From the NCBI GenBank assembly GCA_964388495.1, contig CAYMAT010000043.1, positions 1 through 11,008 on the forward strand: a stretch of DNA of 11,008 nt, in the 5' to 3' direction. Position 1 is the stretch's first letter. Each line of letters opens with the position of its first letter. The notes under the pieces were generated by a model. That model made no database searches. It was given only the letters and a program-made list of their open reading frames with translations, and was not told the origin of the DNA. The position numbers and the translations under genes are program-made. This document shows, piece after piece, positions 1 through 6,500 of the stretch. This DNA comes from CAYMAT01 sp964388495. GTDB lineage: Bacteria; Patescibacteriota; Gracilibacteria; Peribacterales; Peribacteraceae.

Positions 1-86
1 GCTCCGACCTGCTTGAGAAGGGAGTCTACAAGAGAGGTTTTGACGTGGTCAACGTGGGCTATGATGGAGATATTGATGAAACTCAT
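1..86 (-). CDS. typA: TypA/BipA-type translational GTPase, N-terminal fragment (runs off window)
   Basis: Reading the minus strand from the ATG at 86-84 gives MSFINISIIAHVDH, then VKTSLVDSLLKQVG up to the window edge. This closely matches the start of TypA/BipA, the ribosome-associated GTPase of the EF-G/LepA superfamily, whose typical start is NIAIIAHVDHGKTTLVDxLL. The IIAHVDH and LVDxLLxQ pattern favours TypA over LepA (IIAHIDHGKSTLADRLL). Only 28 residues are visible. The oddity is the P-loop: the invariant glycine before the lysine (HVDHGKT) is valine here (codon GTC instead of a Gly GGC), and the next Thr is Ser. The start is chosen because family members begin only a few residues before the NIxII strand; the frame stays open further upstream without family-like sequence. 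There is no Shine-Dalgarno; a TTTTTTCC tract lies just upstream. Family identity is fairly sure; whether the gene is functional cannot be judged from this fragment. Confidence 0.8.
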   Translation of the reverse strand, partial: MSFINISIIAHVDHVKTSLVDSLLKQVG

Positions 87-389
87 GATTCGTTCAGGAA
101 AAAATTGGCCCAGCCCGAAATTGGGAAGGCGGCGAATTGTAGAGGAGTTTTGAGGTGCCGCCTAGTCTTAAAAACAAAAACAATTAACAAAAACACGGCG
201 GGTTTCGCCGCCAGGGGGGTGTTGGGGGAGGCCCTGCGAGCCGAAGCGAGTATGTGACGAGCCTGAGACACTCGAACGTGGCGAAGGCGAGGAACCCAGG
301 GCCGAGTGGAGGAGCGTTGGCGGCGACGCGCTTTGGCTCCACCTTTGTCGCTCGGACAAAGGTGGAAAACATATAGCCAAGTAACAAAA
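87..389. other. GC-rich structured spacer without a convincing gene
   Basis: This is about 300 bases between the start of the typA-like gene and the terminator of the cysteine-rich gene. On the minus strand, TACAAT at 141-136 could be the -10 of the typA promoter, but no good -35 is seen. A short hairpin (GGCGG at 197-201 with CCGCC at 208-212), followed on the minus strand by T-rich sequence (160-196), could be a weak minus-strand terminator. The stretch from about 200 to 365 is unusually GC-rich for a spacer (37 of 60 bases at 241-300, counted by hand) and is full of partial inverted repeats. Small open frames cross it on both strands, but they are low-complexity, overlap one another and resemble no protein family I know. 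I recognise no known RNA gene here. Confidence 0.5.
339..365. other. Perfect 11-bp inverted repeat (strong hairpin)
   Basis: CCACCTTTGTC (339-349) and GACAAAGGTGG (355-365) are exact reverse complements separated by a 5-base loop, GCTCG. On the plus strand it is followed by AAAAC rather than a T-run, and on the minus strand it is followed by GAGCC, so it is not a classical intrinsic terminator in either direction. It lies 24 bases from the A/T-flanked terminator at 390-415. It could be part of a structured RNA, a protein-binding palindrome or the end of a dispersed repeat. Confidence 0.7.
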
Positions 390-415
390 AAAAGAGGAGC
401 CGGAACTCCTCTTTT
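390..415 (-). terminator. Intrinsic terminator of the cysteine-rich membrane protein gene
   Basis: AAAAGAGGAG (390-399) pairs perfectly with CTCCTCTTTT (406-415) around the 6-base loop CCGGAA. Read on the minus strand, the hairpin is followed by a T-run (AAAAAAAA on the plus strand just before and within the stem). It lies 19 bases past the stop of the 434-712 gene, as expected for its terminator. The T-run at 412-415 also makes it weakly bidirectional. Confidence 0.85.
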
Positions 416-433
416 GTAGATTACGATTGCAGA

Positions 434-712
434 TTACTTGCAGTTACAAGCACCCTGGGGGCAAGCGCAGCCGGCGCCGCAGGCCTTGTTGCAGGGGCAC
501 ATCTTCTTGACCGTGCACTTCCAGAACTTGAGGGAGAGCACCACGGCGATGATGGCGGCGGAACCGTTGAGCGTGCCGAACTCCAGACCGTCAACGCCCA
601 TGTGCGCCTTGTACAGGCCCACGAATGCGGCGATGGTGACAAACGTGGAAAGGAGAGCGACAACGATGCCGGTGACTTTGCAGCCGGCGCAGCCGGAGGA
701 ACAGCAGGACAT
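434..712 (-). CDS. Small two-helix membrane protein with cysteine clusters at both ends (metallothionein-like)
   Basis: This 92-residue protein is of no family I can name. The N-terminus carries CCxxxCxxC (Cys 3, 4, 8, 11). Two hydrophobic segments follow (about residues 13-33 and 51-64), joined by a short loop. The C-terminal tail is lysine- and cysteine-rich, with Cys 66, 72, 74, 78, 82, 84, 89 and 91 in CxC and CxxxC spacings like those of metallothioneins. The positive charges after helix 2 (KFWKCTVKK) suggest that both ends lie in the cytosol, so the 12 cysteines could form one membrane-tethered metal or redox cluster; that is inference. I start at the ATG at 712 rather than the in-frame TTG at 748, because the longer version only adds sequence from the probable promoter. 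TAAAAT at 753-748 (minus) is a possible -10. The leader is CCCCTCCCCATTTT with no Shine-Dalgarno. It is divergent from the 855-1727 gene and ends at its own terminator. Confidence 0.7.
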   Translation of the reverse strand: MSCCSSGCAGCKVTGIVVALLSTFVTIAAFVGLYKAHMGVDGLEFGTLNGSAAIIAVVLSLKFWKCTVKKMCPCNKACGAGCACPQGACNCK

Positions 713-787
713 AAAATGGGGAGGGGTAAATAAGGAAAGTGCCTGCAATTTTACGCTTGAATCGACGTTTGGTGGTTGACAATCGAA

Positions 788-815
788 TTGACACCCCTCC
801 TAATATAGTTATAAC
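788..815 (+). promoter_or_regulatory. Sigma-70-like promoter for the secreted DUF11-like protein gene
   Basis: A perfect -35 TTGACA (788-793) is followed after 16 bases by TATAAC (810-815). A second perfect TTGACA sits 12 bases upstream (776-781) and could pair with TAATAT at 801-806 over a 19-base spacer. Transcription from the main pair would begin near 822, giving a leader of about 33 bases to the ATG at 855. This argues against the earlier in-frame ATG at 819, which would lie at or before the transcript start. Confidence 0.65.
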
Positions 816-854
816 ATCATGTATATGACCAATTGTCTGCCTAGTTCCTCTTAC

Positions 855-1727
855 ATGCGTCGCCGCTCCCCCTGCCGCGCTCTGCAGCTTGCCGTTCTTA
901 CCGGCGGTGCAGTGGTTCTGGCCCTTGTGCTGGCGTCCCCCGCGGCCCACGCCAAGGACCTGAGCATTCCCTACCGCAACTACCCCGGCTTCCAGTGCAA
1001 CACCTGGAACTGGAAGAACGAGTGCACGGACTTCAGTTACCTGGACCCGCGCGGCGCCTACCAGAACGTGCCCGCCCCCCAGTACTTCTACCACCCGGTC
1101 TACACCTTCCAGAACGCCACCCCCTACGGATACCGCTACAACACCAACGCCTACTACTGCCAGGCCACGCGCGATTGCACGGGCTCGGTCAACGTGCGCG
1201 TCCGCGGCATCCCCACGGTGGCGGTGCGCGGTGACACGGTCACCTACACCATCTACGTCCGCAACGACGACAGCCAGTACCGCACCACCAAGGTGACGGC
1301 GGTGGTGGATAACGACGCCAGCATCCTCAGCGCCTCCACGGGCGGCTACTCCCAGGGCAACACGGTCTTCTGGAACTCCATCCGCATCGCCCCGGGCCAG
1401 AGCGAGACGCTCACCATCAGCGTGCGCATCAACGCTAACGCCACCCTGGGCCGCAGCATGCCCATCACGGCCAGCACGGGGAACAGCAGCGATACCGGCT
1501 ACACGGAGATCAAGGCCGGCCAGGAGTACCGTTCCATCGTGTACCCCAACGGCAGCAACCCGTACAACCCGTACGGCATCCCCAGCCAGTACCCCGTGCT
1601 CTATCCCAGCAACAACCTGAACCTCAGCCAGCAGCAGTACCAGTACTACTACCAGAACGGCGGCAGCCCGTACTACTCGTACCCCAACATGCAGTACTAC
1701 CCGGGATACTCGTATCCGAGTTATTAA
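855..1727 (+). CDS. Secreted DUF11-like beta-sandwich protein with tyrosine-rich tail
   Basis: The 290-residue product is exported by Sec. It has a basic start (MRRR), a hydrophobic core at about residues 9-27, and a signal peptidase I site after AHA (33/34). Next comes an aromatic region with Cys 48, 57, 102 and 108, which may form two disulfides. Residues about 112-222 form one DUF11/CARDB-type beta-sandwich, with the typical order VRGDTVTYTIYVRNDD, then IAPGQSETLTISVRI. The last 61 residues are a low-complexity tail rich in Tyr, Asn, Pro, Gln and Gly (17 tyrosines), with no sortase signal or C-terminal membrane segment. Such modules usually act in surface adhesion or as scaffolds; the role of this one is unknown. 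The start at 855 is chosen over the ATG at 819 from the promoter position and the signal peptide. The leader is TTCCTCTTAC with no Shine-Dalgarno. It converges on the Calx-beta gene, with a shared terminator between. Confidence 0.8.
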   Translation: MRRRSPCRALQLAVLTGGAVVLALVLASPAAHAKDLSIPYRNYPGFQCNTWNWKNECTDFSYLDPRGAYQNVPAPQYFYHPVYTFQNATPYGYRYNTNAYYCQATRDCTGSVNVRVRGIPTVAVRGDTVTYTIYVRNDDSQYRTTKVTAVVDNDASILSASTGGYSQGNTVFWNSIRIAPGQSETLTISVRINANATLGRSMPITASTGNSSDTGYTEIKAGQEYRSIVYPNGSNPYNPYGIPSQYPVLYPSNNLNLSQQQYQYYYQNGGSPYYSYPNMQYYPGYSYPSY

Positions 1728-1731
1728 GAAG

Positions 1732-1827
1732 TTAGAGGTTAGAAGTTAGTGCTTGGTAAGCAAAAAAAGGAGCCGGGCTGTAAGCCTAGCTCCTTTTTAC
1801 AACTCATTTCTTATCACTAACCTCTAA
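1732..1827. repeat. 11-bp inverted repeat TTAGAGGTTAG flanking the terminator
   Basis: TTAGAGGTTAG at 1732-1742 is repeated exactly in inverse orientation as CTAACCTCTAA at 1817-1827, with the terminator hairpin between. The left copy continues into further GTTAG units (AAGTTAGTG), and the right copy, read inversely, ends TTAGTG-like (TTAGTGATAAG), so the outer arms also share GTTAGTG. The arrangement resembles a small dispersed intergenic cassette inserted between two convergent genes. Dispersal cannot be shown from one window. Confidence 0.6.
1764..1798. terminator. Bidirectional intrinsic terminator between convergent genes
   Basis: AAAAAGGAGC (1764-1773) pairs perfectly with GCTCCTTTTT (1789-1798). 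An inner stem, GGGCT with AGCCT (one G-T pair), extends it around a short loop. T-runs follow the hairpin on both strands, so it can stop transcription of the 855-1727 gene (plus) and of the 1836-3305 gene (minus). Confidence 0.85.
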
Positions 1828-1835
1828 ACACTATT

Positions 1836-3305
1836 TCAGTCCGTGATCTTGATGATGGTGGTGAAGTAGGTGCCGAGCGTTGCGCGCTGCGGGGAACTGA
1901 GAGTCATGTTGATCTTCTCCTCGTTCTCCACGTTGGTGTCCTGGATGAGCGGGATGGTGATGGTCTTGCTGCTTTCGCCGGGGGCGAAGGTGAGCGTGCC
2001 GGAAGCCGCGGTGTAATCCGATCCGGCTACGGCCGTGGAATCACTGGTGGCGAAGTTGACCGTGGCGGTCACGCCGTACCCGTCCAGGCGGCGCACGGTG
2101 ACCACTGCGGAGCCGTCCTTTTCCCGCACGCTGTAGGCATCCGCGGTGAACATGATGGAACCGGTCTGCGTGGCGGGAGACGCCTCGTTATCCACCAGCG
2201 TGAGCGTGGCGGTGCTGGGGCTCATGAGGGCCGATCCGCCGGTGGGGTTGGCAAGCTTGAGCGTGAGGCTCTTGTTGCCGTCAATGGAGGTGTTGTCGTT
2301 GATGCCCACCGTGAAGGTCTTGCTGGTCTCTCCCGGGGCAAAGGTCACGCTGCCGGAGGTGGCCGTGTACTGGATGCCGGCCGTGGCGGTGGCGTCGGCC
2401 GTGGAGTAATCCACCTTGGCCTCCGCGGACGTGTTGCCCTTGCGGATGACGGTGACGGTGACGGGGCCGCCGTTTTCATACTGGCTGTACGTGGCGGCGG
2501 AGAAGGAGATGTTGCCGCCGGCGGCACTGGACGTGCCCGTCCCGGACACGGATGACGACGAGGAGCTGAAACCCGCGCCGCCGCCGTCATTGTCCAGGAT
2601 GGTGACGGTCATGACATTGGGCGTCATGAGCGTGGAACCGCCCGTGGGATCCTTGAGGGAAACGGTGAACGTCTCGTTGGGCTCCGCCACCGCATCATTG
2701 ATGAATTTGAGGTTGATGGTCTTGGTGGTCTCTCCGTCGGCAAAGTTGAGCGTGCCGGTGCTACTGATGTAATCACCGGGAGAGGACGACGTGGCAGAGC
2801 CGTCTGTGGTGTAGTAACTGACGGAAACCGCGCCCTTCTTGCCGCTGGTGCGCATCACGCTGATGCTCACATTGGGGGCGCCCTCGCTGATACTCACTTT
2901 GTCCACCGTGAAGCGGAAGGCACCGGCATCCGTGAGCGGCGGCAGGGATGAGCTGCTACTACTGCTACTGCTGGACGACACGGACGAGGACGAGCTGGAA
3001 CTGCTGCTCACGCTGCGCGACGAGGAGGAACTGCTGCGGGGGACATCCACCGTGCCGCCGTTGATGGCGCGGTCAATCATCACCGCCACATCCGCGCGCG
3101 TCACGTAATCCGTGGGGTGGAATTTGCCGTCCGGCCCGCCCTTGATAACGCCCTGGCCGTAGAGACGACCGATGGCGCTGTCAAAATACGATCCGGGTTG
3201 GATGTCCGAAAAAACACTGGAGCCCAACATACTGGCTCCTGCGGAAGAGATGAACACTCCGGCGGTGAGACCGGCAATGAACACCATGGAAGAACGGATC
3301 CTCAT
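1836..3305 (-). CDS. SLH-domain surface protein with poly-serine linkers and three Calx-beta domains
   Basis: The 489-residue protein starts with a basic N-terminus and a signal or membrane segment (residues about 5-25). One S-layer homology domain follows (about 31-81, with FSDIQPGSYFDSAIGRLYGQG and later FHPTDYVTRADVAVMI). Next is a serine linker (about 91-120: runs of 6, 9 and 11 serines broken by Arg or Val), a first Calx-beta domain (about 128-240, ending TVTILDND), a shorter Ser/Gly linker (about 246-262), and Calx-beta domains 2 (about 264-373) and 3 (about 382-489). Calx-beta repeats are calcium-binding beta-sandwiches common in large adhesins; SLH domains attach proteins to S-layers or cell-wall polymers. 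So this is probably an envelope-anchored extracellular adhesin or scaffold. I use the ATG at 3305; the frame is open up to 3422, but that stretch holds the promoter and has no protein-like sequence. The leader is TTTTCCCCATTGTTTTT with no Shine-Dalgarno. The protein ends just inside the final Calx-beta strand. Confidence 0.85.
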   Translation of the reverse strand: MRIRSSMVFIAGLTAGVFISSAGASMLGSSVFSDIQPGSYFDSAIGRLYGQGVIKGGPDGKFHPTDYVTRADVAVMIDRAINGGTVDVPRSSSSSSRSVSSSSSSSSSVSSSSSSSSSSSLPPLTDAGAFRFTVDKVSISEGAPNVSISVMRTSGKKGAVSVSYYTTDGSATSSSPGDYISSTGTLNFADGETTKTINLKFINDAVAEPNETFTVSLKDPTGGSTLMTPNVMTVTILDNDGGGAGFSSSSSSVSGTGTSSAAGGNISFSAATYSQYENGGPVTVTVIRKGNTSAEAKVDYSTADATATAGIQYTATSGSVTFAPGETSKTFTVGINDNTSIDGNKSLTLKLANPTGGSALMSPSTATLTLVDNEASPATQTGSIMFTADAYSVREKDGSAVVTVRRLDGYGVTATVNFATSDSTAVAGSDYTAASGTLTFAPGESSKTITIPLIQDTNVENEEKINMTLSSPQRATLGTYFTTIIKITD

Positions 3306-3329
3306 AAAAACAATGGGGAAAAGCACCCT

Positions 3330-3360
3330 AGTATACGGAGCACACGCATAGAGCGGGCAA
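3330..3360 (-). promoter_or_regulatory. Probable promoter of the SLH/Calx-beta gene
   Basis: On the minus strand, TTGCCC (3360-3355) and TATACT (3335-3330) form a sigma-70-like pair with a 19-base spacer, longer than the usual 17. Initiation would fall near 3323, about 18 bases before the ATG at 3305. This supports that start over the longer open frame. Confidence 0.45.
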
Positions 3361-3410
3361 GTACGAAAGACCTGACATGCGCACGATTTTGGAGAGACGG
3401 GCAGGCATTG

Positions 3411-3441
3411 CTTTATAGACACTATATTTCAAAAATATCAT
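3411..3441 (+). promoter_or_regulatory. AT-rich segment, possible promoter region of the giant M23 protein gene
   Basis: The 286-base divergent spacer (3306-3591) is moderately GC-rich except for this AT-rich patch and a second one around 3475-3520. TTGCTT at 3408-3413 and A/T hexamers at 3431-3441 could form a weak promoter, and TAATAT at 3488-3493 is another possible -10 without a good -35. Nothing here is close to consensus, so the true start of transcription is open. Confidence 0.2.
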
Positions 3442-3541
3442 TTGCCCCTACCCGTTCCACACCCCTCTGGAACGTATTTATCCGCTGTAATATGCCAAAA
3501 AGTGGATGTATGTATTGTACGAGTTTTTACCCCCCTCCCAC

Positions 3542-3547
3542 AGGAGG
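3542..3547 (+). promoter_or_regulatory. Consensus Shine-Dalgarno AGGAGG before an in-frame GTG
   Basis: AGGAGG lies 8 bases before the GTG at 3556-3558, which is in frame with the giant gene and would add 12 residues (MCTATDLPLFPF) before the ATG at 3592. It is the only strong Shine-Dalgarno at a plausible start in this window. The other genes lack one, so it may be fortuitous. Confidence 0.3.
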
Positions 3548-3591
3548 AAGAACCGGTGTGTACTGCCACAGATCTTCCCCTTTTTCCTTTC

Positions 3592-6500
3592 ATGCATCCT
3601 TTCCGTTCCAACCCCGGCTTGGGGAAAGAGACCGCAAAGCATTCGTCACTGGCCGTGGAAGCACTGGAGGACCGTACCGCCCTCACCGCCGTCACCGATC
3701 CCGTCCATGCGGATATTGGCAGCCTGATCCGGGAAGAACTGACCGGCGTGGATGCGGCTCATTGGGCACCCGCCGATACCGCCGCATTAGAGTCCCTTGC
3801 AGGGAATCCCGCTCTCCAAAGCCTGGACACATTGGCCAAAGCCATTGTCCCGGAACAGAACGATGTCACATTTCTGGAGCAGCGCTCACAGGCATTGCGC
3901 AACACCCTCCTCTCCTTTGATGGACCTCTGGCAGCCATGGTGCAGGAAAAGGGCAGAGACACCGCAGATCTGGCATCGCTCAACCAAAGTCTGACATCCG
4001 CCCAGAACGACATCGCGTCCCTCAATACCCGTCTGACGCAGATTGGACAGAGTGTGAGCGCCCTCAGCAAAGAGTTGGCCGACGCCCCGGGGAGCATCCA
4101 GAAAAACACCACGGAGATCGCGGCACTCAACAAGGAAATCGTCTCGCTGACAAAGAGCAAGGATACAGTGCAGAAAACCATCGCCACCCTGGAAAAACAG
4201 GTGAGCACCAACGTGGCCACAGAGACGCGCCTGCGCCAGGCCCTAACCACCCTCAAGGTGGACCCCGCCTCCCCGCCCGCACGCCCCACCGCCACGCAGA
4301 AGCTGTACCTCACGCAGTATCAGACAGCGGTGAACGCCACCAAAGCGTCCCAGTCCACCCTGGCCACCAACCGCACCCAGCTCTCGGGCATCCAGACCCG
4401 CATCACCGCGGATCAGAACCGCGTCACCGCATTGACCAACGACAACACGCGTCTGCAGGGCAGGATCATCGCCATCCCCAATGAGCAGCAGACGCTGCTG
4501 GCGGAGCAATCAACGACACAGACTCTGCGGGACGCAAAAGCCAACGCACTCCCCGGCATCCAGCAGCAGATTGACGGTAAGACGGCGGAGCTGGTCTTTG
4601 ACGATACCGAAACCGGGAAGTTGCGCGCGGAGCAAATCCTGACACAGGAGGAGCTGGATGCGGTGGCTTCCGCCATGGTGCGGGAGACGGCGCAGGTGAC
4701 GGGGTTGGTGAGTGCGGTCATGACGCAAGCGAGCCAGCTGAAGACACAGGTGAATTTCTCCGCCGCATTGGCCGCTCTGCCCATGGACAGGGAAACCCTG
4801 CTCGCCTCGCTGCCGACGCTCTTTTCCCCCGCACAGCAAACATCGCTGCATCAGGCGCTCACCTCCGTGCTTGTGCAGTTGCGGCAGGGCGACGCGACCA
4901 TCGCCGGCAAATACACGGAGGGCACGCTCACGTCGTCCGATATTCTGGGCAAAGACGGTGTGGGACTTTCCGTGACCCGTGCACTGCTGATTCGCACCCA
5001 GCAGGACAGGGTTGCAAACAGCGGAGCGGACCTGGCGGCAGCCCGCGCCTTGCTGGATACACTCCGTGCCACGCCCGGCACCGCCCCCGATGTCATCACT
5101 CTGCAGGAACAGACCGTGCATCTTTTGGAGCAGACCAATACGGACGCCAACCAGCGCCTGCTGCTGCTCACGCAGGCAGACAGCTTTGCCGCGGACCGCG
5201 AGACATACTCGGACACAGCTAAAAACGGCATCGATAGCCTCACGGCCTTCCTGGCGCTTGAGGAGACACGCACACCCGTGCCGCAGCGGATCACGCTCAA
5301 TACCGCCGCACTGGCGCCCGTCAGCAGCAACGAGAGTGTCACCACCACGGCGGATACTCCCGCCGGCCAAGCCCGGCTGGCCTCATGGAGAGGAGCATCG
5401 CCCATTGCAGCTATTGAAGGCGGCAGCGCACTCAAGATCACCGGCGACGTGGGAGTGATGGACTTGTCCACGCTTACGCGTTTCACGCAGGGAATTTCCG
5501 CAACGCTCAAGACCCCCGCAGCAGGTGGCACGGTGACGGTGGATGGCTACCGGGGCGACACGCTGGTCCGCAGTATGTCCGTGCAGGATGGAACGGAATT
5601 TGTGTGTGCCGATGCATTGGGCATCACCTCCGTGGTCATCCGCGGCAGCGCGGGAGGATCACTGCAGAACATGCGCATTATCAGCAACAGCGACCAGCCG
5701 CAAACCCCCGCCCTCCCGGCAACAACCGCCACCAACGCCTCCATTGCGCTGGGGTCTGCGCGCTATGTCCCCAGTGACAACGGCGGTGCGTGGTGGTGGA
5801 GAAGGTACGTGGGGCGCAACAGCAGCGGCAATTCGGAAAGCTCGTTTGGCGTGCTCTTCCAGAGGGATCCCGGCAAATACACGCTCTTCACGCTCAGTAA
5901 CTCGGCCGGGAACGCCCGCTTCTCCGGTATCCCCGTCACCGTCCAGTCCAGCAACAACAGTTACGATCCCATGCCCACGGGCACGCCCATCCAGACGGAC
6001 CACTACCAATTCATCGGCAACAACATGGTGGTGCTCTTTCCGTCCAAGAACGACAGTGTGTGGATCCCCGTTTCATCATGGTCCACTCTGGGAATTTCCA
6101 CAAAGGCGGGAGGCTCGCTGGCGGAAGTACTGCCTCCGTCAGGCATACAGGCCCTCTCGGGAAGCCTGGTGAACCGCCGAGCGCAAGGAGGAGACAGTTG
6201 GGCGGACCACACGGAGCTCAAGGCGGGGCAGGTGGAATCCGCCGTAGGGGAATTTGACGGAACGTTCACCATCAACAACACCGGAGCATCGGATATTCAT
6301 ATAGATGAGGTACGCGTGCACAGTGGCCAGAACCACAACCTCTCGGATGCCGTGATGCACACCATGGCTGGCGGAACCATCAAAGCGGGACAGACCGTGG
6401 ACCTGAGTGTGTGGGTGCCGGAAGCGCAGCCAGTGGACGGTAAACATGCTTGGTACACCATTGGATTTGTCATGAACGGAAAGGAGCACCTGTTCCAGAC

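Noticed and set aside
3..257. Open plus-strand frame at the left edge that looks like a gene end
   Set aside because: Its protein-like first half is the antisense of the TypA-like start on the minus strand, and its second half runs through GC-rich spacer.
83..387. Overlapping minus-strand open frames in the first spacer
   Set aside because: They overlap each other, are low in complexity, match no family, and lie in hairpin-rich non-coding DNA.
819..854. Earlier start (ATG at 819) for the secreted protein
   Set aside because: It lies at or before the predicted transcript start and would put 12 polar residues before a complete signal peptide.
591..1094. Long minus-strand open frame across the divergent promoter region
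   Set aside because: It covers a strong plus-strand promoter and is antisense to the signal peptide of a clear secreted protein.
2946..3035. Serine tract as a nucleotide tandem repeat or CRISPR-like array
   Set aside because: Codons are mixed from both serine families; there is no repeated nucleotide unit with spacers.
3306..3422. N-terminal extension of the Calx-beta protein to 3422
   Set aside because: The added 39 residues are Cys/Pro-rich without a domain, and the stretch holds a -10/-35 pair that fits the start at 3305.
4510..5531. Long antisense frames (286 and 226 residues) inside the giant gene
   Set aside because: They are shadows caused by GC-rich third positions of the plus-strand gene; no family features or starts of their own.
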